A stretch of 64,000 nucleotides of DNA, taken from positions 146,749 to 210,748 of the forward strand of contig RCAB01000061.1 of NCBI GenBank assembly GCA_003640385.1, written 5' to 3'. The DNA is from Setaria digitata. Lineage: Eukaryota; Nematoda; Chromadorea; Rhabditida; Setariidae. The position numbers and the translations under genes are program-made. Positions 39,235 through 49,832 of this stretch are shown here, piece after piece. How positions within the stretch are numbered: position 1 is the first letter of the stretch; each line of letters starts with the position of its first letter. Below the pieces are notes generated by a model. That model ran no database searches. It was not told the origin of the DNA and saw only the letters and a list, made by a program, of their open reading frames with translations.

Positions 39235-42200
39235 CTAGAGTCGATATTTTGTTTTGGATAAGAATGTTTTATTAATAACTTGGAAAAGAAGAGAAAAAAG
39301 GACTTCGAGGACTGCTTCAGCACCATCGTTAAATTTGTAAGCAACACGACCATCAATAACCAGGTGTGCATCATAACAACGTGAACGCAGTCGCAAACGC
39401 TTTACTAGTCCGCGTGGTGGGAATTCGGGGTAAGTTGCGTTGTATATTGGATTGCGAACACAATAAGCCATATCTGCATAAATAAAGGAGTACATAAAAT
39501 GTAAAACCAAGACTAAAAAGTAAGATCCAGCAAAAATCTTCATTGTTTTGCTTTAGAAAAACAGATACATGAAGAAATTACTTTCACAGTCTGGAGTGAA
39601 CAATAAACGACTGTTATATATGTCACGAATCCTTCTGATAAATGATTTGTCCTCTGTTAATGTCCCACATCCGATCTCTTGTGAAGCGATATTCAGCACA
39701 TCAGATACGCAGTGCTCAGTCATTTTGTTTATATTGAAATACCATGAAGTTGAACCAGATCCTATTTTTGCTCTTTTTCATATAAATCATAAAAGCAGTA
39801 ATTAGCATACCAGAAAATATAATGAATGGACAATCTGATACTGAGACAAAATATTTTGAAAAGAAAAATTTGGAAGACACCAGCATTATTTCGCTTGGTG
39901 TATAGCTTCTTATATAGCTTTTTCTCAACTTTAAATATTGCCACGTCTTCAGAAAATTTTGAAACTCCAAAAAGACCATTGATTTTTGTTTTGGAATCTT
40001 ACATCTTGAGAAAGTCCAGAAGTTTAAGATTTCGAACACAAATGCTTGTTTACATCATGATGTAAGAAGTTCGAAGACATCGAACCTGTAAAAATCGAAC
40101 CTGTACATACGACAACACCACTACTTTTCTGCTTCACCGCTTCACCTTCATCGCACTGAATTTCATAGTAGGAAACACGTGATGACAAGCTCTCCCCGAT
40201 AAAAACATCATTTAAAGCTGGATCCGGCAGCACATTCACAAGATCATCAGAATTTTCCAAATTCGCCTTCGACTTCATTACTTTCCTGATACTTGTATTG
40301 AAAATTAAGTATTTCAATCAAAAACATTTTAAAGTGGTTGCATATCAGCACATCACGTTAGATTCCAGATATGAAAATATGAAATACCAACTTCGGAAAA
40401 AATCTCAATGAGAAAATATGACAAAAATAGAACGGACTCCGTAGAATATTGATAAATCATACTGTTTTTCAGGGTTTTGAAAGTGAAGCTGTTCATTGTG
40501 TAAATAAAATGGTTCGGTATTTCTCACATCGCCTTCCAGTCGTACACGTATACGTTGCCGATATAACCATCTGAAACTAACATTTGCATGAAATGTAATT
40601 AATGTTCAGAACTTATGATTTCAGAAATATTACACATACTTTGTCCGCTTGTGTTTTACTCAATTTATATCAGTCAGTCTTAAGCTATAACTTCTTTGCT
40701 TATTACACATTACGGAGAAAATTAACGCTGAAATAAATAGGAAACAATTAACGTGTGAAAAACAAGATATCTGGATTTAATATGAATCGAATACTGTTTA
40801 TCAAAAAATATTTATTTGGCATACTTGAAGTCACCGGTAAGCAGTCGTTTTAAGGCATCTCTGAAATACTCGTGTGACAATTTCTTCAGCAAACAGAGGT
40901 GTCCTTCTGAGCTAAAAGAAATACTATTGTTTGTGATATGATCTAAAGATGACAAAGTCAAAAAGCTACGTAAACATACCACGTACTGCTAGCAAAATAC
41001 AGAATCATTTGATGTGACTTCTTCATCCAGAAAATCCTTAATCTATTTACCTGGACTAACAATCATCACCTCATAAGGAACAAAATGATTTACAAAGTTG
41101 AAGTTCTGGAAATGTCATGTGAAGAGAATAACTACTTTATAAGTTAAATGTTATAAATAAGTTATCTAGTATAACATTTAAGAATATTTTACAAAAAAAT
41201 TATAAAACTCCAACCCTTTCGGATCCGTATTTATTCCTATGAGTGGTTTTTCCGTTGATAAAATTCTTGAAGCTGCGTTAAGAAAGGTACCATCACCGCC
41301 CGCAGAAAATACAGCATCAGCCCATGAAACTGTGGCATCATTATAGTCGAATCTTTGCACAGTTCGAGTTTCGATACCATAAGCTCTGAAACGAAGTAAT
41401 ACACTGCTAAAGGATAATCACGCAATGCACCTACCAAATTCTTTCACATAAATTACTTGTCACATCGCTTTCCTAGTCATAGTTAATGGTGATACAAGGG
41501 TTGTTTGAAGGTTAAGTCTTAGCTGAGAAGCATTCTGCAGACCTTAATTCAGCTATAATCACATTCAAAAATTGATAGTGCTCGTCGTACCGCTTTCGAA
41601 GCCTTTCATAGTTGGATCCTCGTCGTGTTAGCTTAAAAGAATGCAACTTTAAAAGCAAAAGTCACCTCTTACTGGTGAGCAAAACAATAACACAGTTCCT
41701 CAAATATGAAGGGAAATGAGAGAAGCGGGAAAGGACGCATAGATGGATTTTACCGCTTTTTTAAGTTGTGTTTCGTCAAGAGATGGATGAGTTTGCCTCT
41801 CATATTCCAGTCGTGTTAATTTCGATAGGATCAGAACTTTCTTAGGTTTGAAAACACATTTCTGAAACATTTTTTTTTTTGTGAAACATCAAAAATTAGT
41901 TTCATAAATTAGCGGAAGTCACTAAAAATATATCAGAAACACAAAGGTTAAAAGTTCAACTATTTTCGCATGCCTTATGTGATCCAAAAAAAAAAAAAAA
42001 TCACTGTTATCAGAGCTAATACATTCTTTCGTGACAACAATACTCAGTATAATTTTTCTTTAAACAAAAAATATAAAACCTCAATAACTGCGCTAGAATT
42101 ATCGTTGGTTAACAGTTTCGCTGTTGTAGTACTATATGTTTGATAAGTTGCAACAGTACTATCCATAGTGATTGCGAAAAGCGATCTTTCTGCGATACGA

Positions 42201-42238
42201 GCCAGGAGTGAAGTACTGATTACCAACGATTTCTGCAT
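39235..42238 (-). CDS. NADK2: NAD kinase 2, mitochondrial (NADK2), 441 aa
   Basis: NADK2 phosphorylates NAD+ to NADP+ in the mitochondrial matrix. Exons: 42080-42238, 41754-41861, 41543-41631, 41215-41385, 40825-40911, 40463-40570, 40054-40285, 39582-39714, 39235-39473; all phases agree and the length matches the human protein (442). The start is Arg/Ser-rich, as for a matrix-targeting peptide; an in-frame ATG at 42310 would add 24 residues. Motifs: SWADAVFSAGGDGTFLNAA (kinase GGDG), KPLIGINTDP, GSEGHLCLL, NDVFIGESLSSRVSYYEI, RSRCYDAHLVIDG, FNDGAEAVLEV. The substrate-loop motif, CTGTGS in homologs, reads CTGSIFTGSMSS here because of a short direct repeat. Acceptors at 40285 and 39714 are the weakest parts of the model. 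Confidence 0.9.
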
Positions 42239-43730
42239 AATGCGTTTTTTTTCATTTGTTTTCAAAACAATTTTAAAAGCAGTGATGATGACAGTGATGC
42301 GTGAAGACACGAGTGCAGTGAAAGTAACATGCCTGCAGCTGCAACCAACTATGCTTTATTAATGATCATCGAAGCTTTCAGGATGTGATAACACATTTTC
42401 CCGGTGAATCCAACCTCTACTTGCATGATGTGCAATGCATGAAACACGACAGCAAGATGCAAGAGTGAGGTGAGTGCTAGCTCGAGGTGTGACGACCAAC
42501 CCTATCCGGAAATTCAGAATACTGGTATGCTACGTGAATACAACTATGCAAGGAAATTAACATGCAAAAGAAAGGAAAAAAGAAGGCAATAAATGGAAAG
42601 AGCAGCAATTAGCAATTAGCTCGATGAAAGGTTGGAGTCTTCCATCAAATGGAAGGAGCGGAAATTGCTGAAATCCAGGAAAAGTTTGCATATTTGGTGG
42701 AGGTGGAATACAACTACAACTTCTCCCTCCCACTACAAGGAAAGTAGCGAATTTGCGCTGCTAAGTAACAACGGATCGATGACGTTTTAGAGGGAAATTC
42801 ATTACGGCCCTAAGGTAATACGTTAAGTATACCTTACGAATGCATTGCAGTCTGAGGTAACACGTAGGTAACCTCACGGAAGCATTCTGAACCGGAAGTA
42901 ACACGCTAAGGGAGCCGTGATATCTTCTAATGTTGATAGGAATCGACACGCTACGTGAGCCAACTTACGCGTAGCTACCACTTCCTAGCGTCCATTCAGC
43001 AAACGGTAACACCTGTATGCTTGCTGTACAACCTTTTCTTTCTCTTCTTCTCTCCTCCTCTCCCATTTTCTTTTTCCATTGTTTCACTCTTTCTTTTCCT
43101 TCTTTCGGTAATATTTTACCGCTGTGCTCTTTTCTGCAAGAGTAAAATACGGATATCTATCAAGACGTATTTGACGTGACGTGCTTAATGTTACAATATA
43201 ACGATCTATTAGAATAGATCGAATCAAATAGAACTTCAAAGAAATCAAAAAGCAGAGGATATCAACGTTTACGCGTACGTTGCTGATTCTTGAATAGTCA
43301 TTGCCAAACGTGAAAAGACGCGTTGTTGATTTTTGAATAATTCTTATAAAACATAGAAAACATTCTATCGTTATTGACTCGAGAACAATTTCTTTCGAGA
43401 AAAAGAAAAATGATTTAAACCCAAGTCCTATAATATAATTAACTAATATTAATGGACAATAATCACACTTTTCACCGTATTGACAATTTTTTCTGTATTT
43501 GATTTCATCCCAGTTATCAGTCAATACTTAAGGACGAATTCGTTTTGATTATGCTAACATATCACTGCCAATCATCCCAATTTCATTAATCAATTCTTAT
43601 CATGATAGTAAGTATTGCTTTGATGAGGAAAATTTGAATTTGCATTTGCAATGGATCAAAAGTTGTGGATTGGTGTGACATGTGACATTTGTTAATTAGA
43701 TAGATTGGAGGACGGCTGAATATACTCAGG
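42239..43730. other. Divergent promoter region between NADK2 and ubc-7
   Basis: About 1.5 kb between divergently transcribed genes, so both promoters should lie here. Visible structure: a degenerate tandem repeat at 42805-42935 and a pyrimidine-rich tract at about 43030-43110. No coding exon is supported. A 3' splice site (tatactcag, AG at 43728-43729) sits immediately before the ubc-7 ATG. Confidence 0.5.
42805..42935. repeat. Degenerate tandem repeat, unit about 42 bp, about three copies
   Basis: The motif gtaayacgt followed by ccttacg/cctcacgg-aagcatt-like sequence recurs with a spacing of about 41-43 bp (starts near 42812, 42856, 42897). Copies are diverged. It lies in the intergenic region between NADK2 and ubc-7. 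Confidence 0.5.
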
Positions 43731-45176
43731 ATGAGTGCCAGTTCTACATCTCAATCGGCACTTCTATTGAAAAGACAGCTTCAAGGCTTTCTTTTTAAGA
43801 TTTCTACTCAAATGATAAGCCTACCGAAATCTCGAAACCTTAAATTTAAGGAAGAAAAATGCTTTAGATAAATTTTAAAAATATTTAAAAGGCCAAATTT
43901 CTCAATCTCTAAATCGTTTCTAAAAGTTTCAAACTTTCATTTCTAATGTATAATTTCTTATGAGAAAAAATAATTCTTCATTGGCTGCTATGATTATGAC
44001 TTTTTTGTTTCATTTTTCATCCTTGCTAATCTTAGGAAGTATACAAGTCATTGGTTTTATTTCGAATAACTTTTTACTAAATATGTTGATTTATTGTACG
44101 TTGAGTAAAGATGAAAAATGATTTGAAAATCCAGTAAAATCAGGTTTTAATTTCTTTTTTCTTTTTTTTCTTGAAGATCTGAAACGTTCGCCAGTGGAAG
44201 GATTCTCAGCTGGTCTTCGTGGTGACGTTGAAGACATTTACAAATGGGAAGTTGTAGTACTGGGGCCAGCAGATACTCCGTAGTAAATTATTCTTAACAT
44301 TCTCTTGGCTATTTTCTCTTCCTTCGAAATGGTTCTGATTTCTCCTTCATTTATCAATTATTCATTTCACTTAATCCTTCAGACAATTCGCTCTTTTGAA
44401 AGTTTACTTTGGTATGTATTAATTTAATGATAATCAAAATTATCACTGATAATAAATGAGAAAGTTTCAGCGAAGGTGGAGTATTTCGTGCTATACTTGA
44501 TTTTCCTACAGATTATCCGCAACGGCCGCCAAAAATGCGTTTCATATCTAAAATTTGGCATCCAAACAGTATGCGCCAAAAAGTTGACTGTTAGATAAAT
44601 TAGGAAATTATTTGACGAGCAAATTTTAAAGCACTAATTTCAGTCTGAATTTGTTAATTTGAACGGCTAATTAGTGAATGGATCGCTTCGATCATCTTAC
44701 ACAATTTCAGTAGATGTCGACGGCAATGTTTGCATATCCATCCTTCATGAACCAGGTGATGACCGTTACGGTTATGAGAGACCAGAAGAACGATGGCTAC
44801 CGGTTCATACTGTGGAGACCATTTTGCTGTCTGTTATATCGATGCTTGCGGATCCCAATTACGAGTCACCTGCTAATGTTGATGCTGCTGTATGTCCGGA
44901 ATTCCATCAGTTTCATGTTTCGTCATAGAACTGTTAATTGATATCCGGTTGTATTTATCTGTTTCACTTTAGCTATTTCCGGATTACCACTCCTTGCTCC
45001 GATATTTCCATTTCAAGATTCTACATGAACACGACAATTAGTTATAGTTCAGCTAAATGACTAAATACCTCGGAAATCAATTTTCCAAAATATTTCAGAA
45101 AATGCTTCGTGAAAATTACTCAGCATTTAAAAAGAAAGTTGCTGAATGCGTTCGCAGAACTCAAGAAGAAAGTTAG
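43731..45176 (+). CDS. ubc-7: E2 ubiquitin-conjugating enzyme UBC-7 / UBE2G1
   Basis: Transfers ubiquitin from E1 to substrates with E3 ligases, in this family mainly for ER-associated degradation. Exons: 43731-43785, 44177-44279, 44471-44568, 44711-44889, 45099-45176 (about 170 aa). Family blocks: [34 protein letters not shown], active-site Cys at about residue 93 in [11 protein letters not shown], the long UBE2G1-specific insert ([19 protein letters not shown]) and [20 protein letters not shown]. The intron-1 donor appears to be GC (caag|gctttc), which is weak. At the exon 2-3 junction homologs read DTLYEGG; this model gives DTPEGG. Using the acceptor six bases upstream gives DTPFSEGG, and a 9-nt micro-exon at 44402-44410 is also possible. 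Identity is firm; that joint is not. Confidence 0.9.
43786..44176 (+). other. Putative GC-AG intron, ubc-7 intron 1
   Basis: The first exon ends ...CTT CAA G before gctttc, and joins ATCTG after cttgaag to give [15 protein letters not shown]. This fits homologs (RQLAELNKNPVEGF) residue for residue. The donor departs from the usual GC-donor context (GCAAGT), so a different first exon remains possible. Confidence 0.5.
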
Positions 45177-45204
45177 CGAAATCTTCTTTCATATTCATTT
45201 ATAA

Positions 45205-45210
45205 AATAAA
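45205..45210 (+). terminator. Poly(A) signal AATAAA of ubc-7
   Basis: AATAAA occurs 29 bases after the ubc-7 stop codon, a typical spacing for a short nematode 3' UTR. Confidence 0.6.
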
Positions 45211-46286
45211 ATATTTCATGAAACTTCGTATGTGCTAAGCATTGAATCTTCATTTATGCTTTGCATTCTTTTGTAAATTGCTACATAAATTAATGAGATA
45301 ATTAAATATCGCAAAGATTGGTCTTTCCACTCTACATCTCTTCAGATCATTTCAGTAATTCCACCCTGTAAAGTAATCTCAAAGTATTTTTCATAATCAC
45401 TTGATCATAACCCATAAAGAAGAACATTTATCTTAGCATTTTAAGAATTGACGATGCATAACGTGTATCACCATTGTGAATTTCAACGATAAAACTAATT
45501 TCAAGGTTAGCCACCAGAGGTAGGTAGAGAACTTAACCTGTTTCTTTGCGGTGAGTAGCATGAATTTCACTCAGCTTGTTGAAGCTATTAGGCAATGAAA
45601 TGTGACAGAGGAAAAGGGAAGCAGATTTGAGTGCATATACACAGTAGCTGAGTAATAGTTTCCTTTTAAAAATCAAAACAAACTAAACTAATGGAGGGAA
45701 AGTAGGAAGAAGTGAAATAGTGTACGGGTATGTTGAAGATAACAGTTGATACGCATGGAAGATACTTGCAAACAAATTAATTACACGACGGAAAAACACG
45801 TTTTACGGGTGCTTATTAAGGGTGGCATGAGGAGGCGAAAATCTACTTAAGTTCACCTTCGACGATCAGCACATTCAACCGAAAACAGCAAACTACTGCT
45901 GCTATCATTTTAGTTCGGAAGTGTAAGAAAGGTGAATTGCATTAAGCTGGCTATGCTTTGTTGATCTTTCTTATTAGCAAAAACAAGTTGCTTTCCTAAT
46001 AATTCAAGTCTAAAAGTTTGGAAATTATTGCTTTGGTAAGAAGCAATGTTCTGGAAGTAATAGCTTTAACCAGTTCTAGTTCTACTATTAATGCAAACTT
46101 TCAATTCATTTTGTCTTTTAAGATTTTAAGTGAAAAACTAACGATCGGCAGATTATTATTGCTATTACTGTTATTATTATCACTGTTATTATTACTCTTA
46201 TTACCAAGTATTATTTATTATTATTATCATCATCATAAGTTTGCTGAAAAGGAGCACCAAAAGAGAAGCAAGACGCCGATGCCCGG
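45211..46286. other. Spacer upstream of the DB-module gene
   Basis: About 1.1 kb without a supported exon. It carries the TTA/ATT microsatellite at 46151-46238, just before the start codon of the next gene. A long open frame across it (46018-46389) owes its poly-Leu and poly-Tyr runs to that microsatellite. Confidence 0.5.
46151..46238. repeat. Imperfect (TTA)n/(ATT)n microsatellite
   Basis: About 88 bp of interrupted ATT/TTA triplets ending in TCATCATCAT. It lies 49 bp upstream of the DB-module gene ATG. Confidence 0.8.
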
Positions 46287-49200
46287 ATGTTTCTACTTTT
46301 TCTTTCCATCATATCAGGTAATTTTCAACAACAATTGTCTTGCACATGAATCATTAATCAAACTCACAGCTATCAGTCATTTGCAATAGAGGTGTTCGAA
46401 GATTTAATCATATGGCCCAGTGATTGATTCGTCTCGAAAATTCTACTTTTTTAATATGTTATTGATTTGACAAGTATTGTTTTTGATGCAATTGGTGCTT
46501 TTATCTTTCATAAGTAATACCTCCTCTAATGATTAATTATTTTGTTTTAATCTCATATTCAATGAGTAAGAAGTGGGTGTAATTAATTGAACACTTCAAT
46601 ATCAAACTCACAGCTATCAGCCATTTGAATAGAGGTGTTCGACTCGATGAAATGAAATCAAACAATTTCGACAGAAACTCTTTGCAGGTGTATTGGGTCA
46701 GCAGGTATGGCTTAGTCCTTCGGTAGCACATCAAAATCGACAGTCTCAAAGGGAACCGTCCTCGGAACAACAAATACAAGCACAGAATCTTTCAGGACAT
46801 TCCCAACGAGATCTTTTTTCATCTACACAGCAGAAGATAATTCTAACAAATGCAAATATCATTGAGAAACAGCCAATAGTGCAATCAGTTTCATATACGG
46901 TTGGTACTCTTTTTTGGAAGTTGACAAAATAAGAAAGGTGAGTAGGTAATATAACAGCGATATTCGGAACTTGTTTGTTTGTTTTTTTTCTTCTTCTTTA
47001 ATTTGTTCATGAGAATGTGACACTGAGGAATTTGTGGTATTTTGTTATACACTAAATAATTTGTGCTTTATTAGCACAGTCCTCTTTTTTTTTTTTCAAA
47101 ATTTTCGAAACTTTTATTTCTTTGACACTTTCATAATTTTACTATATTTTGAGATTATATGGGCTACAGCACTATGGAGTTGAAGAGGAGGATAATTAAT
47201 TAATGGATTATTTTGTCGTTAAAATTCGTGAAAATGTTGAAGGATGATGAAGTTGTGAAAGTGATGAAAAGGACGAGAGGTAGAAAATTTGGTTGATTTC
47301 ATGAAAGTTAATTTATGTTGCAGAATAATGTACGGATTCTACGACATGAAAGTGATATGCGACATCGAGATTTGCCAATTGCATCAATGATCTATCAGAA
47401 AGGGTTGAATGAAACTCGTAAGATAGATAGTGATAAACATATGCTTTCTTCGAGTACCAGCATCAACTCTCGTTTTTCGTACGGAAGCTCATCATCGATG
47501 AATAGAAGAAATAAGAGTTTTCCGAAGCCAAGACATCGTTCAGAAGTAACTAATCAGCGCGACATATCCTGGGAATCCGAGCCCAGCAAACGGCCTGCAG
47601 AGCGTGCGACAGGAGGAAACGTGAGACAAAAACAAGAACACCTGTTGGAACCACAACGATTCGGCATTCAACAATTTGGCAGAACAAAAGTTCTAGTTTC
47701 AGTTATATCAAATCGACTACCATTGAATATTTCAAAGCCTACGGGTCCACCGCTTCCTCCACAATTCGTACCATCACTTTATCACTTGTAAGCCTCTACA
47801 GCAATAATTTGAAATATAAATTACTTGAAATTTATGATAGAGATAGTGGAGCCAAAGATAGAAACTGATAAGTTGAAACTAGAGCTTTGATAAGCTCATT
47901 ACTACTACTGAATTTATTGTAAATTGAAGACTTTTCAGAGAACAATTATCTGCAGCGCAACAACCACAGCGACCCAAGATATCGCAGTTAACAGTTCCAA
48001 TAACCGTTTCGCCCCAATCAAAGGTTTTCATGCGAAATTTTATGGTGCAGAGATTATCACAAGCAGTAGCTTCGATAGGATAGTTCTTGAACCAACTGTG
48101 ATGCAGCAAGCACCTTTAAAAGAGCAATCTCGAATACTGTAGAGAGCATAGAGAAAATTCTTCTTGATAGTTTTATTTTAGGATTCTGATGAGCAAGAGT
48201 TCTGAAAAGTTGTTATTCACAGTTTCAATAACCATACGGTAAGAACGTGTTACAGAGTGCTAATGATGTATTTTTGAAATGCTGCAAGGAGAAGGGCGTC
48301 GATAGCAGATGCGAATCACGATGCAACTTTGATATTCTCGATCGCAGAGTGGTAAATGTTTACTTTTTATTCGTAAACATTGAACTTCATTAATCTTCAC
48401 CATTCTAGAGTGACTTTAATATAAGGGTGGCAAGTCATGAAGATTACATGAAGCAGTTAAGGAAGGAATCTGCGATATCGTCACACTTCCAGAAAGCGTC
48501 TTATCTTTATGATGGCTATGCTTTTGGAAATTACTTTTTCCTGTAGGACCAATTTAGATGCAAATAATTACTTATATTAGTTACTTCAGTTAGGATGAAG
48601 AAGTAAGAGGACAACTTCAAAAGCCAAGCATACATATATGAGGGCTTGAGTACGCAGTATATTCAAATTATAGACGTGAGATATGAACACTGAAGAAAGT
48701 TTGAGGAGTGCAAATAGTGTGCAGTAAAATATTTAATATACACAATGCAAGACTTAATTTAATATATTTTACGTAATTGACCTTCGACCTGCACATATTG
48801 TATTAATATTAAGTGTATCTAAGTTTTTTCAACAACACTACTTCAATATGCAGATGCGCAACTTCCAAACATTGTTGCTCTTGGTTACACAAAATAGACT
48901 GAAGAGCCAGAAAAATAATTTGCATCACAAGGAATGCCAAATAATCATAACTCTCTTCCACATCAGCATATGACAGTAGTACAAGGCGTATGAAAACATA
49001 TGTGACAAAAATTTAGTAAAAAGATTTTCTACAAATTGCAGCTGACGGCAATGTTTGTTGGCTCAGATCCTTGTCCTCGAAGCAATGGGCGAAACTTATT
49101 GTCATGTGCTGCTCAGGACTCCGATCATACTAATTGCTGTCGTGCAAGTGGCGTACAACAAACAGCTGCTGGTGACAAATGCCTCGGGTTCTGTCAAATG

Positions 49201-49449
49201 AGTTCCCATTCCAACTTTCAGGTATCAAGATATGGATTTATTATAAAATACGCAATGTAGTGCTGAAGAGCAGTTCCAAGTGTGATTATTAACTCATTAA
49301 TCTTAAAAATACATTTTCTGCAAACAAATGAGAAGGAGATTTTTTAGGTTGATGTCAGCATGCTGCCATGTTGGAGTGTACTTAAAAAAATCAAGGAATG
49401 CTTTCGTTTGAGTCTTATTGAAAAGCAAAGTATCAGGACAGTCATATAA
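46287..49449 (+). CDS. Secreted nematode DB-module protein with Gln/Ser/Arg-rich N-terminal half, 403 aa
   Basis: Exons: 46287-46317, 46688-46899, 47324-47787, 47939-48065, 48256-48351, 49042-49221, 49348-49449; all phases agree. The first exon and start of the second encode a signal peptide (MFLLFLSIISGVLGQQ), so the product should enter the secretory pathway. Residues about 15-280 are low-complexity, polar and basic, with no known domain, ending in Pro-rich segments (TGPPLPPQFVPSLYH). The C-terminal part (about 280-403) is a DB module, a nematode extracellular Cys-rich domain: NDVFLKCCKEKGVDSRCESR, then NCCRASG, CLGFC, and finally MLPCWSVLKKIKECF. About 13 Cys lie in this part and none upstream. 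The role of DB modules is largely unknown; cuticle or other extracellular matrix is a guess. If intron 4 is retained the frame ends early at 48083 (TAG), giving a form without the module. Confidence 0.85.
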
Positions 49450-49832
49450 TAAATTCACAACAACGTTAGAAATCTCAAATCTTGATTTCATACGAAGCGG
49501 AACTCAGGTTTATTTGCCGAAATTTCCTCACCCGCATTCAGTTCCATAACTTAGTCCTAAATTAAACCACGAATAAATCTCGATGCCATCTATATAGGTG
49601 AAATTCCCAATGTCTCTCATTTCCGTTATTCTGTATTTCTTCCATTATGTAACTTTATAGAATGCCAAGTGATACCAAAAAAACTACCATTCTGTGTAGT
49701 ATGCAGTTAAAAAAAATTCACTACTTTTATCTAAACCGGAAAAAATGAAACAGCTTTCAAAATTACGATCAAAGAACAAAAACAACAAAATTGCATGTAT
49801 CAGTGTTTATAACTTTCTCACAGCGACCAGTT
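49450..49832. other. Convergent 3' region between the DB-module gene and prohibitin-2
   Basis: 383 bp of AT-rich sequence between two convergent stop codons. I see nothing in it beyond presumed 3' UTRs. Confidence 0.6.

Noticed and set aside
40086..40100. A 15-nt intron in NADK2 (gttcgatttttacag)
   Set aside because: It has GT and AG ends and keeps frame, but 15 nt is far below any workable spliceosomal intron. A direct repeat within the exon explains it better.
41050..41106. A small extra NADK2 exon with good splice signals (minus strand)
   Set aside because: Including it disrupts the direct and well-conserved join NTDPKG-SEGHLCLL; skipping it keeps phase and family alignment.
46018..46389. 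A 123-codon plus-strand open frame with poly-Leu and poly-Tyr runs
   Set aside because: The runs come from the TTA/ATT microsatellite. The DB-module gene uses a different frame here, starting at 46287 with a signal peptide.
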